Source: Iodobacter fluviatilis
GTDB taxonomy: Bacteria > Pseudomonadota > Gammaproteobacteria > Burkholderiales > Chitinibacteraceae
Length of the DNA stretch: 64,000 bases
Assembly: GCF_900451195.1 (NCBI RefSeq)
Contig: NZ_UGHR01000001.1
Span: forward strand, 2,170,001-2,234,000
Reading direction: 5' to 3'
The notes below the pieces were generated by a model. The model made no database searches, was not told the DNA's origin, and saw only the letters and a list, made by a program, of their open reading frames with translations. The position numbers and the translations under genes are program-made. Numbering within the stretch: the stretch's first letter is position 1; the number at the start of each line of letters is the position of its first letter. Positions 20,015 through 28,241 of this stretch are shown here, piece by piece.

Positions 20015-21340
20015 TTATTCAGCCCGGGCCTGCTCAATTCTCTGCAAGAAAGCCAGCTGGTTCCTCGTTTGAGTGGCGATGGGCTGAAAGTGCGCTAAGT
20101 AGCGGCTTTCAATGGGTTTTGCGGTGGGCAATTTCAGCGCGACCGGGTCAACCTGCTGGCCGTTTATTTTAAATTCGTAATGCAGGTGCGGGCCTGTCAC
20201 GCGGCCTGTGGCCCCTACAAGGCCAATTACTTCGCCTTGCTTGATCTTGGAGCCTTGCCTTAAGCCCGGAGTAAATGCCGACATATGTGCATACAGCGTG
20301 CTGTATTTGCCATCATGGTTAATTTCAATATGCTTACCGTAGCCACTATTGTCCTCGGTGATTTTGCTGATTACCCCATCAGCAGTGGACATAATCTTGG
20401 TGCCGGTGGACGCTGCAAAATCGATCCCTTTATGTTGGCGCCATGATTTTAACACGGGATGAAAGCGTAGCTTAAAGCCTGAGCTGATTCGGGAGAATTC
20501 AACCGGATTTTTCAGGAAAGATTGCTTAAGACTATGACCATCCGGTGTGTAATACGCGCCTTCTGTGCTGCCGGGCGGGGTGTACCAGAGTGCCTGCAGG
20601 GTTTTGTTTTTATCGCTGAATTCAGCGGCTAGGATTTTCCCTGTTTTAATCTCAATGCCGTCGTGGGTAAAGCTTTCATAGACTACGCTGAAACGGTCGC
20701 CTTTTTGTAATCCACGGTGAAAATCAATTTGGCCAGAGAAAATATCGATTAACTGCTTGGTGACATCGTCAGGGATATTCAGCTGATCGGTGCTGGCGTA
20801 AAACGAGCTATTAATCGTGCCGGATTTAACGACCGTGTGCTGCTGGGTAGTGGCTTCATCAATACTGGCTTTAAAGCCGTCTTTCTGCCGGGTGATTTTG
20901 ATTTCCTGGCTTTTATTGTTGAGATAATGCAGCTCAAGCAAGGCACCAGAGCGCTCTGTTTTAGCGCGCAGGGTGCGCCCGGTATGCAGTTCATATAGCG
21001 ATTTGGCGATAGGGTCGGTTTTGATAAATTGGGCGGCGTCCTTGTCGTCCACATTCAGCCGGTTCAGCGCCGCAGACAAGGTGTCGCCGGCGCGAATGAC
21101 GTCTTCGTGCCAGATGGGGCTGTCATTCTGGGCGAATGATAAAGGCGGTGTTGCAATCGGCTCGGTTTGGGTATTCAGCCTGATTTCTTCCTTTGGCCCA
21201 AACTCTGCCACACCATAGGCGGTAAGGGTAATGCAGGAAGGAATCAATACAATCAGCCAACTGCGGGAAATAAAGCGGGGCGTAATGCTGGCAGAGCGGG
21301 TACTTATTCTTTTAACAAAATCCTGAATCATTCGAGGCAT
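20015..21340 (-). CDS. M23 family peptidoglycan endopeptidase, MepM-like
   Basis: 441 aa. One N-terminal membrane/signal helix (about 28-45), then a LysM-like/OapA-type region (about 75-130), a middle domain, and a C-terminal LytM domain (about 290-400). Zinc ligands are visible in HKGIDFA (His and Asp) and GPHLHYEF. The intact motifs suggest an active enzyme that cuts peptide cross-links in the periplasm. Its position next to anmK supports a cell-wall growth or recycling role. Confidence 0.9.
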   Translation of the reverse strand: MPRMIQDFVKRISTRSASITPRFISRSWLIVLIPSCITLTAYGVAEFGPKEEIRLNTQTEPIATPPLSFAQNDSPIWHEDVIRAGDTLSAALNRLNVDDKDAAQFIKTDPIAKSLYELHTGRTLRAKTERSGALLELHYLNNKSQEIKITRQKDGFKASIDEATTQQHTVVKSGTINSSFYASTDQLNIPDDVTKQLIDIFSGQIDFHRGLQKGDRFSVVYESFTHDGIEIKTGKILAAEFSDKNKTLQALWYTPPGSTEGAYYTPDGHSLKQSFLKNPVEFSRISSGFKLRFHPVLKSWRQHKGIDFAASTGTKIMSTADGVISKITEDNSGYGKHIEINHDGKYSTLYAHMSAFTPGLRQGSKIKQGEVIGLVGATGRVTGPHLHYEFKINGQQVDPVALKLPTAKPIESRYLAHFQPIATQTRNQLAFLQRIEQARAE

Positions 21341-21803
21341 AGGATGACCGATAAAATGCGCTGGCTAGCTGGCTAGCTGGGTAGCAGAGCGTTCGTTATA
21401 AGAAGAAAGGGCGGTTTGATCCGGTATCATGCATTTGTCAGGCTGCTTGGCATCGCATCAACAGCTTAATGGCGGCAGGCTGCAAGGGTGAATGGCTGGA
21501 GTAACGCAGGCAGACAGGTTTTATCTGATTTTCGTTACAGAACAGTCTTAAATCCGACCGGTCGCCAGCATAACAGAATGCTAATTTTCGTCAAACTTCC
21601 TTTATTAACATCGGTTTAGCGTAATAATTACACTTAAAAACATGAACTGAATTTTGTTTCCAGAATGATATTAAAAAGATGTCTCATGGTGACGTAATCC
21701 CTTTCATTTGGCTGCCAGCATTTTCAAAGAGCATGTTCTTTAACCCATGTTGTGGCTTGCTTCGTGAGAAATAATGACGTTAGCAATGAAAAGTATCATG
21801 CAC
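21341..21803. other. Intergenic region with a short tandem repeat
   Basis: About 463 bases with no gene. It contains an 8-base tandem repeat at 21360-21383 (listed separately). I see no clear promoter or terminator. Confidence 0.5.
21360..21383. repeat. 8-base tandem repeat, three copies
   Basis: GCTGGCTA occurs twice in a row (21360-21375) and is followed by GCTGGGTA (21376-21383). It lies just upstream of the M23 peptidase start and could vary in copy number by replication slippage. Confidence 0.75.
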
Positions 21804-22670
21804 TCAGGTTTGAGCGTGCTTCATCTGGCTAAGCAGGCAATGCAGCATTTCAGTTGATAGCCCATGCAATACCAGCCGGTGGCCTGCGTGTAAGGTAGAG
21901 AGCGGAACCAGCGGGTGTTTATTATTTAACAGTAATAAATGCTGCGGCGTATTAAGCAGGGTGGCGACGTAGACACCCATGGTTTCATCCATTTGCAGCG
22001 AGTTGGCCGCGCGCCAGAAGTCGTTATCTGTAAGAAATAACTGGTAAACCGGTGTGAATATTTCGATCGCTGTTTGTACATCAATCCAGTTTGAGCGTCC
22101 CTGTGGCATGGATGTCAGTGCCAGTGGCGGCTCGCCGATCATGCTGAAATCGATATTTGCAACGGCCTCGAGCGTTTTGTCTTCATTGCGCAAGGCTTGG
22201 TTTAGCCGGATGATAAAGTTGAACAGGTTTAAATCGTGTTTCAGAAATAATTCATCGGTCAAATCATCGATCGTCAGTGGTCGCAGCGATGAAAGCGGCA
22301 CGCTGACGGGGGCATTGCGCTCGATAAATTCAATAATCTGCGCGCCTAAATGAAAGTGCCGCAGGATCAGCCAGTTGGCCTCGGGGGACACAAAGCCCTT
22401 TAAGCCCCAGACCAGTATGCGGTGCAGCATTTTGGATGCAGACCAGTGCTTGGGCAGAATGACTTTTAAAATCTGAATCAAAATCATGCAAAGCCGGGCC
22501 AGTGGTCGCACAAAGGGCAGCAGATACTGGCGGGAAGGCGATGCCAGCTCGCTTAGCCATGCACGTTTAACATGATCGGGTAACGGTGTGCTTTGATCCA
22601 GATACATGGCAAGCCAGGGATTAGGGTCGCGTGGGTCGTGGGCGGCTTGCAAGAAATCGTCTTTAGGCAT
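21804..22670 (-). CDS. Uncharacterised 288-aa protein beside the lipid-type cluster
   Basis: I do not recognise this family with confidence. The protein is soluble or peripherally membrane-bound: a hydrophobic helix-like stretch near 52-70 is followed by acidic and helical segments. It has no signal peptide and no obvious metal or nucleotide motif. It is downstream of the ketoacyl-synthase gene on the same strand, but separated by 384 bases with a repeat-like GC-rich patch, so cotranscription is uncertain. The long intact frame, normal codon use and charge distribution support a real gene. Confidence 0.65.
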   Translation of the reverse strand: MPKDDFLQAAHDPRDPNPWLAMYLDQSTPLPDHVKRAWLSELASPSRQYLLPFVRPLARLCMILIQILKVILPKHWSASKMLHRILVWGLKGFVSPEANWLILRHFHLGAQIIEFIERNAPVSVPLSSLRPLTIDDLTDELFLKHDLNLFNFIIRLNQALRNEDKTLEAVANIDFSMIGEPPLALTSMPQGRSNWIDVQTAIEIFTPVYQLFLTDNDFWRAANSLQMDETMGVYVATLLNTPQHLLLLNNKHPLVPLSTLHAGHRLVLHGLSTEMLHCLLSQMKHAQT

Positions 22671-23054
22671 GGGGTGCTCAATATGTTGATGAGACTGCGA
22701 TATTTAGTGCCTACGGCACGTTGATTTAGGTGCGGGATCCCCGCGAAGTATTTAATTTCTGAACGGCCAGAAATCATAGTACGCAAAGAGGCCGCCCCGA
22801 CCAGCACGAAGGCCCCTTACTGCGGACAGCGGCGGCTGCGGAGCTCGCTTCGCTCAGACAGTCCTCGCCGAAACCCCTCCCGCTTGTTCCTTATTTCGGC
22901 GTGCTTCAAGGGCAGATTTAAGACCCATGCTACTAGCCGTGATTAAAGTTCAGATTATCTGGGCTTTAAAAATTCTTAAAAACCCAATAGAAAAGACCTA
23001 AATTCAAAGACAGCTTTTTTCCGTGAAACTCCGTGTTTCAAGATTTTGTTTTTA
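22671..23054. other. Intergenic region with GC-rich, repeat-like patch
   Basis: 384 bases without a gene. Near 22790-22920 the sequence turns GC-rich and contains CGCCGAAA (22866-22873) inverted as TTTCGGCG (22894-22901). Near 23024-23040, TGAAAC pairs with GTTTCA and is followed by T-rich sequence on the plus strand. The patch looks like an intergenic repeat element rather than coding remains, but I cannot compare genomes. Confidence 0.5.
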
Positions 23055-24917
23055 CTAAATATGCTCAAACTGCATTAAATAAAGCTGCGCGCAGCGTTTG
23101 GCGGTGTTGAGTATGGCGTGAGCTGCTTTTGGATCGATGGCGAGGGTGATTTCTACTGCGGCCAGCCAGCGAGCCAAGTGGTGTTCGTCATTGGTGCCAT
23201 GGTATTCCAAAAATTTAAATGCTTGTGGTGGCAGGTCCACTTGCTGGCGTAGCATGGGCAGGAGCGCAGGCACGATGCGCTGGCCGGTGCCTTCGATGAT
23301 ATAAATTGCGCCCAATAGGCCGATTGGGTTGGGGGTTGCGGCGAGAGCATGCAGATAGCTGTTGAGCGCTTCGCCACCGGGGTTACGTTTAAGTGCGGTC
23401 AGCGGCAGCTCGCCACCGGCGGCTTGGTAGTCTTGGTAGAGAATTTCAAAGTCATGTTGTTCGTCATTGGCGTGCAGCTCAATCAGGCTGGCGAGTGGGG
23501 CAAAATCACCATTCAGGGAGGCTGCCGCTTCTCTCATCCACAAGCTGCCTTCACGTACTTGCGGCACCCATGCGGCGGTCCAGTCGCGGTAGCTTGCCAC
23601 ATCAAAACGCTGGCTCACCAGTTGTGAAATCACAGGGCTGCGCCAGACTTGCGAGCGATAATCTTGCCACAGGCTGGCGAGCTGAGTGAGCAGCGGTTGC
23701 AGCGCAAGCGGGGCATTCTCGGCTTGATGTGGCGCAGGGATGTTGGGCTCGAAGGAGTTTGTGGTGATCGCTGGAGCAATCGCTGGGCTGCTGGTTTCAC
23801 CCTTTACCACTTCAAATAGCATATACGCCGCGCTGATTCGTCCTGATTCCGGAATAAAGCAGAAAATCTTTTCACCGGCTTTAAGTGGTTTGGTTTGTAA
23901 GAAATCGGCCAGCATAATAAAAATGGATGCCGCACCGGTATTGCCGCGCGTTGCCAGATTGCTATACCAGCGCTCGGGCGGGATGCTCAGGCCTGCTTTT
24001 GCGAGTAAATCCTCCACTACCGGCATGAATTTGGCCGATGAGTAATGGCAAAGAAAATGGTCAATGTCGGTCGATTTAATCCAGCCTTCATTAACCAGTT
24101 TGACGTATTCATGGATACACACATCAAACAGCTGCGGCAGCATGCGGATATCCTGGCGCAGCGACATCGCCCCTGCGGCTTCAGCTTCATCGGAAGAAGC
24201 AAAGTCCAGAAAAGACTGGCTGCGATCCTCCGTCAGCCCCAGCTGCATACACACGGGATAATCACCAGAAAAGCTCTTTTGATGGATCCATTTCAGCTTG
24301 ATATTCAGCCCTGCCTTGGCCTGGCGGCTGAGTAGCAGCGCGCCTGCACCATCGGATAGCATCCAGCGCAAGAAATGTGCGTCAAAATCGCTTTGATAGC
24401 CGCGCGGGGCAAAGCGGCTTTTTTTGAACATGCGTGATGGCATTTCGGCGGCCACCGCTAGCGCTTGCTGATGAGCACCAAGCTCGATGGCTTGCGCAGC
24501 AAATTCAATGGCGCTGACGCCTGCTGCACATACGCCCTGGCAGGATACGGTTTGCATCGGCGGCGCGGCCAACTCACCCTGAATCATATTGGCAAAGCCC
24601 GGCATCAGTGCGTCCCCCCCTGATGAGCCTACGGCCAGTAAGCTCACTTTATCGAGTGATACTTGTGCTCTGTCTAAACACTGATGCACTGCGGTAGCGG
24701 CCATCTGGGCGTGGTTTTCTACGGTCTGGCCCTCTGCATCAATCCCGTAATGCCGCGTTTGAATGCCGTTTTCAGCCAAAATCCGGCTTTTGATACGCAT
24801 GGAAATACGGTTGATGGGCGCAATATAGGCATCCATTTCTTCATTATTGACGGCTGGCCCGGGCAGATGCAGCCCCGCTGCGGCAAGGTATACATGTTCA
24901 AACTGAATCGGCATCAA
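23055..24917 (-). CDS. Ketoacyl synthase III-like enzyme fused to a haem-oxygenase-like diiron domain
   Basis: 620 aa with two domains. Residues 1-375 are a FabH-like thiolase fold with an intact Cys-His-Asn triad: Cys130 in GVCAAGVSA, His291 in CHYSSAKF and Asn326 in RGNTGAAS. A linker rich in Pro and Ala (about 376-405) leads to a helical domain (about 410-620) of the haem-oxygenase-like diiron oxidase type. Its possible ligands are Glu480, Glu486, His488, Glu542, and the diagnostic His573-x3-Asp577-x2-His580. FabH-type enzymes condense acyl groups with malonyl-ACP; the diiron family performs oxygen-dependent reactions such as decarboxylation to alkenes or N-oxidation. The product here is unknown. 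Starts with ATGA overlap on the desaturase gene. Confidence 0.8.
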   Translation of the reverse strand: MMPIQFEHVYLAAAGLHLPGPAVNNEEMDAYIAPINRISMRIKSRILAENGIQTRHYGIDAEGQTVENHAQMAATAVHQCLDRAQVSLDKVSLLAVGSSGGDALMPGFANMIQGELAAPPMQTVSCQGVCAAGVSAIEFAAQAIELGAHQQALAVAAEMPSRMFKKSRFAPRGYQSDFDAHFLRWMLSDGAGALLLSRQAKAGLNIKLKWIHQKSFSGDYPVCMQLGLTEDRSQSFLDFASSDEAEAAGAMSLRQDIRMLPQLFDVCIHEYVKLVNEGWIKSTDIDHFLCHYSSAKFMPVVEDLLAKAGLSIPPERWYSNLATRGNTGAASIFIMLADFLQTKPLKAGEKIFCFIPESGRISAAYMLFEVVKGETSSPAIAPAITTNSFEPNIPAPHQAENAPLALQPLLTQLASLWQDYRSQVWRSPVISQLVSQRFDVASYRDWTAAWVPQVREGSLWMREAAASLNGDFAPLASLIELHANDEQHDFEILYQDYQAAGGELPLTALKRNPGGEALNSYLHALAATPNPIGLLGAIYIIEGTGQRIVPALLPMLRQQVDLPPQAFKFLEYHGTNDEHHLARWLAAVEITLAIDPKAAHAILNTAKRCAQLYLMQFEHI

Positions 24918-25783
24918 GATTCCTTAGTGGGTTTCATCAGGCTATAGCTACGCCAGCGCGGGAAAATAGGGCTTAGAAAATAGCTGCGGCACATATACCA
25001 GAGTAGTGGGCCCGCATTAAGGCGGGGATCGATCTGATCACGGTATTGCAGATGGAGCTGATTGAGGGCAGACCAGTGCGCGCGGGGGTGGCGATGGTGC
25101 GCCGTATGTAGGCCGATATTAAACAGCAGCGGGTTGACCCAGCCTTCAAAATTGCGGGCAAAGTTAATCGGCGAGTTGCCATCGGCATGGGCGTGTTGCA
25201 GGTAATTGGTGGCGAGCAGCCAATGCAGCCCATAGAGCTGTGGCAGTAAAACAAAGATCATAAACTTTTGCCAGTTCAGCCAAGCCAGAATACCCCAGAG
25301 TAAGAGCACGGCGGCATATTGACGCAGGCAGTAATAAAATACGCCTCTATGTCGCTGCCTTAAGCCCAAGAGCCAGTTTATAAACAGCGGGTAGAGTACG
25401 ATCGTGGCTTGCAGTGGGTGTAAAAGATAGCCGGCCAGGTTGTTGCTGTCGCCACTAAAGCGATAGGTACGCGCCACGTCTTTGGGGCCGTGGCGATAGC
25501 GGTGATGATTGCGGATATGCGCCGGATAAAACACAAAAGTCGGGTGGCCCTGCAAGAGCGTGATCCAGAAATCGCTGATCCGGTTGAGCTGCTTACTGCG
25601 CCACATCCGCAGATGAGTGTGATTGTGGTGAATAACGCTGATGCCTAGGGTGAGAAAAAGCATCAGGGCGAAAAGAGCAAGGTTGATTAAAGTATTCAGC
25701 CCGGTGCGCCACAGCCATGCCACCAGCAGCGGTTGCAGAATTAAGTAGCTCAAGCTTTGCCAGTCGCGTTGATTACGCAGCAT
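24914..25783 (-). CDS. Membrane fatty acid desaturase family protein
   Basis: 289 aa with several membrane helices (about 10-50, 135-150, 160-190). Histidine clusters suited to a diiron site are visible: HHNHTH (about 52-57), HIRNHHRYRH (about 88-97), LQHAHADG and GLHTAHHRHP (about 228-237). These define the membrane desaturase/hydroxylase superfamily; the exact substrate and bond are not predictable. It overlaps the gene upstream by 11 bases and the gene downstream by 4 bases, so the three form one operon. Confidence 0.82.
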   Translation of the reverse strand: MLRNQRDWQSLSYLILQPLLVAWLWRTGLNTLINLALFALMLFLTLGISVIHHNHTHLRMWRSKQLNRISDFWITLLQGHPTFVFYPAHIRNHHRYRHGPKDVARTYRFSGDSNNLAGYLLHPLQATIVLYPLFINWLLGLRQRHRGVFYYCLRQYAAVLLLWGILAWLNWQKFMIFVLLPQLYGLHWLLATNYLQHAHADGNSPINFARNFEGWVNPLLFNIGLHTAHHRHPRAHWSALNQLHLQYRDQIDPRLNAGPLLWYMCRSYFLSPIFPRWRSYSLMKPTKES

Positions 25784-26579
25784 GGCGTTTAATCTGCTTG
25801 TCAGCGGCGTCCGGTGGCAGGGCGGTGTTTAATAAGCGGTCCATAAACGGAAACATAAAGCCGTAATTACCGTGAAAACAAGCATGGTGCAAATGATGGC
25901 GGCGCGCGCCATTAAGCCACCAGCGGTCATGATGGGCATCAGGTAAAAAATCGTAATTGGAATGGCCGATATTATTGAAAATAATACTGAAAACAGGGAC
26001 AGCCGCGAGTGAGTAAATCGAGAAATCGTGCACCAGCATCGGCAGCATAATCACATTGCCCAGCATGATGGCTTCGATGGGGTGAAAGCTATAGGTCGAC
26101 CAAGGTGTGGTGACCATCGAGCGATGGTGTGGCAAATGAAAATGCTTTAGCCAGCGGGTGTGTAGTAGGCGGTGGTTGATATAAAAATGGATTTCATTCC
26201 AGATGATTAAGGCGCTGATCTCGATGGTTAGCTGTGTCGCCGACGCCTGCAAGGCCAAATGCGCCCAGCCCAGCTGCAACATGCCCCATGGGAAAACCAT
26301 GCCCGTGCCAAATAAAAAAATGGTCAGTAGGGAAAGGCGCAGCTCGCGGCGCAGCTGCTCATGCCCTTGTGGGCGGGGATCAAGTACATGGCCATAGGCG
26401 ATTTTTGGCAGCAGCCAGTGACTTAAAAACCAGGTTAGCCCTCCAAAACCAAAATACAGCGCGGCAAAAAACAGCACGCCAACGCCCATGATTTCATGCC
26501 ACTGAGTAGTCAGAATATATTCGCGCACATTGTGACAAAGGAAAAGTGATAAATGATTGTATGCCAATTGGCTGGCCAT
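25773..26579 (-). CDS. Sterol desaturase/fatty acid hydroxylase family protein
   Basis: 268 aa with about four membrane helices. The histidine boxes of the family are present: HRLLH, HLPHH and RRHHLHH, plus HPIEA and NIGHSNYDFLPDAHHDRWW. The family uses a diiron centre and oxygen to hydroxylate or desaturate lipids. Bacteria of this kind lack sterols, so the substrate is probably a fatty acid or related lipid. The ribosome site is weak; an internal Met at residue 31 is an alternative start. First gene of the tight three-gene operon. Confidence 0.82.
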   Translation of the reverse strand: MASQLAYNHLSLFLCHNVREYILTTQWHEIMGVGVLFFAALYFGFGGLTWFLSHWLLPKIAYGHVLDPRPQGHEQLRRELRLSLLTIFLFGTGMVFPWGMLQLGWAHLALQASATQLTIEISALIIWNEIHFYINHRLLHTRWLKHFHLPHHRSMVTTPWSTYSFHPIEAIMLGNVIMLPMLVHDFSIYSLAAVPVFSIIFNNIGHSNYDFLPDAHHDRWWLNGARRHHLHHACFHGNYGFMFPFMDRLLNTALPPDAADKQIKRHAA

Positions 26580-26711
26580 TCACACTGAAGCGGCTGATTT
26601 TCTGTGTACGCTTGTTACTTATCGATCGTTTTTTTGTTAGATACCTTGCAATTTACTTACTTAACACCTTTGTTTTTAGTATGGGGTTGGCCTGTTTCTG
26701 CCGTAGCAGCA

Positions 26712-27455
26712 TCACTGAGCCGCCAGATAGTCGTATACCACGCTGCCCATTCCTAGGGTGAGATCCGCCAGAATATGGGTGCCGCTGAGCACTTCAAGCA
26801 CGGGCAATTGTGCAACGGGAGCTAGGGCATGTTGTGCCAGCTCTATGGCTGCAGGGCCGGTCCATGCGCCTTTGACGGTCACGTCTTCCAAGTAGTAGCG
26901 AACTAATTCGCAAATTCGCGGGCTGCCATCTACATGCGGAATAATCTTTAGCAGATAATTGGCCGCCAGCAGGCTTTCCCGTACTTTGGCATGATCTAAA
27001 GCCTGATATTTATAGCCCATGGTGGCGGTGACCACACGTACAGGGCCATAGTCCAAAGTGCCAAGGTAAGTGTTTTTATCAACGGAGAGCGCAGGTGAGG
27101 CGAGCTTTTTAGGAAAGCCCCACAGCTCGCGGCCACCGGCAATGGGGGCTTCTGCATTTAAATACATTGAATGCACATAAGCACCTGGCTTGCCCTCAAA
27201 CTGAACCGGGATCACCTGGCCCGATTCGGTATAGTCGCCAAAACCAGAGCTGTCCGGCATGCGGATAAACTCATATTTCACAACGGGTACATCAAAGCAG
27301 AGCGGCTCAGGCAAGATGGCGCGCAGCGCATCTGGATCCGTGCGGTAGGTCACAATCAGGTATTCGCGATTTACAAATTTGTAAGGCCCGGGTGGGAAGG
27401 CGGGATTAGTCAGTGGCATGGCAAACGCCTTGCGCCGGATGTCTGCAATATTCAT
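26712..27455 (-). CDS. adc: Acetoacetate decarboxylase family enzyme
   Basis: 247 aa. It closely follows clostridial acetoacetate decarboxylase along its length: [20 protein letters not shown], then [39 protein letters not shown] and [13 protein letters not shown]. Lys116 of the PKK motif is the expected Schiff-base residue, with Lys117 lowering its pKa. The family converts acetoacetate to acetone and CO2, or acts on related beta-keto acids. ATG at 27455 is chosen because AGGAG lies just upstream. It is 132 bases upstream of the lipid-type operon on the same strand, with no terminator visible between. Confidence 0.92.
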   Translation of the reverse strand: MNIADIRRKAFAMPLTNPAFPPGPYKFVNREYLIVTYRTDPDALRAILPEPLCFDVPVVKYEFIRMPDSSGFGDYTESGQVIPVQFEGKPGAYVHSMYLNAEAPIAGGRELWGFPKKLASPALSVDKNTYLGTLDYGPVRVVTATMGYKYQALDHAKVRESLLAANYLLKIIPHVDGSPRICELVRYYLEDVTVKGAWTGPAAIELAQHALAPVAQLPVLEVLSGTHILADLTLGMGSVVYDYLAAQ

Positions 27456-27696
27456 ATTTGCTCCTGAAGCAAGTAAGGCGAAGAGAGGGGCACGCAATAA
27501 GCAGGCGGCTCGAAATAGCCAGCAGGTCGTTTTATGCTACTGAAACGGAGGCATCAATTTGCGCAAGATAATGACAGCAGGCTGATGGTTAAGTGTATAT
27601 TGCTCAGTTTTTAATTTACACCAAATATGTTTTATATTTCCGATGACTGTAATTAAAAAATATTTATTCTTTGTAAAAGCATGACGACGGGCATAA

Positions 27697-27723
27697 AAAA
27701 GCCCGTCTAAACAACGGGCTTTT
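27697..27723 (-). terminator. Terminator after ccoH
   Basis: On the minus strand AAAAGCCCGT and ACGGGCTTTT form a stem with a 7-base loop followed by a run of T. It lies 13 bases past the ccoH stop and ends the cbb3 cluster. Confidence 0.88.
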
Positions 27724-27736
27724 CGAGGGGCGTATC

Positions 27737-28240
27737 TTACAGTGCGGGGGTAAGCTGCAATGCCTCGGCATCACTGATTTTCCACTCTGCTTTTAAGCGC
27801 CACTGTCGGGTAGTGTCACTGAGCTCAACTTGCCAGCGGGGTTGGGTGAGCGCGTTTTCCAGCTTGCCCACATAAAACTGTGGCGCTTGTTTGGTCAGGA
27901 TAATGGTTTGGTCTTTACCTGCGCGGGTAGGATGCATAAGTTTAAGCACCAGATCATCTTTAACCGCTTTATTGAGCTGGATGCGGATGGATTTGCCATC
28001 TTCACCCAGCATCAGCTGGCCGCTCAGGCCTAGTGTAGTGGCTTTGGTGTCCCGATGAATCTGACTGTTGATTTCCTGGCCTTCTTTGTAATAGTCATCG
28101 CTCACCAAGCCATCATCTGTTTTGACCGCCTGATAGAACATATTGATGCCACCAATAACGGCAACAACAGGAAAAAGAATCAGCAGCCAAACATGGCGAT
28201 GTTTATACCAAGGCTGATTTTCCATTGGGTCTTTTTGCAT
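27737..28240 (-). CDS. ccoH: FixH/CcoH family cytochrome oxidase assembly protein
   Basis: 167 aa with one membrane helix near the N-terminus (about 15-34) and a periplasmic domain with beta-sheet character. DDGLVSDDYYKEGQEIN is the family signature just outside the membrane. CcoH assists stable assembly of the cbb3 oxidase. It lies one base after ccoG, with AGGA before the ATG at 28240. Confidence 0.9.
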   Translation of the reverse strand: MQKDPMENQPWYKHRHVWLLILFPVVAVIGGINMFYQAVKTDDGLVSDDYYKEGQEINSQIHRDTKATTLGLSGQLMLGEDGKSIRIQLNKAVKDDLVLKLMHPTRAGKDQTIILTKQAPQFYVGKLENALTQPRWQVELSDTTRQWRLKAEWKISDAEALQLTPAL

Positions 28241-28241
28241 C

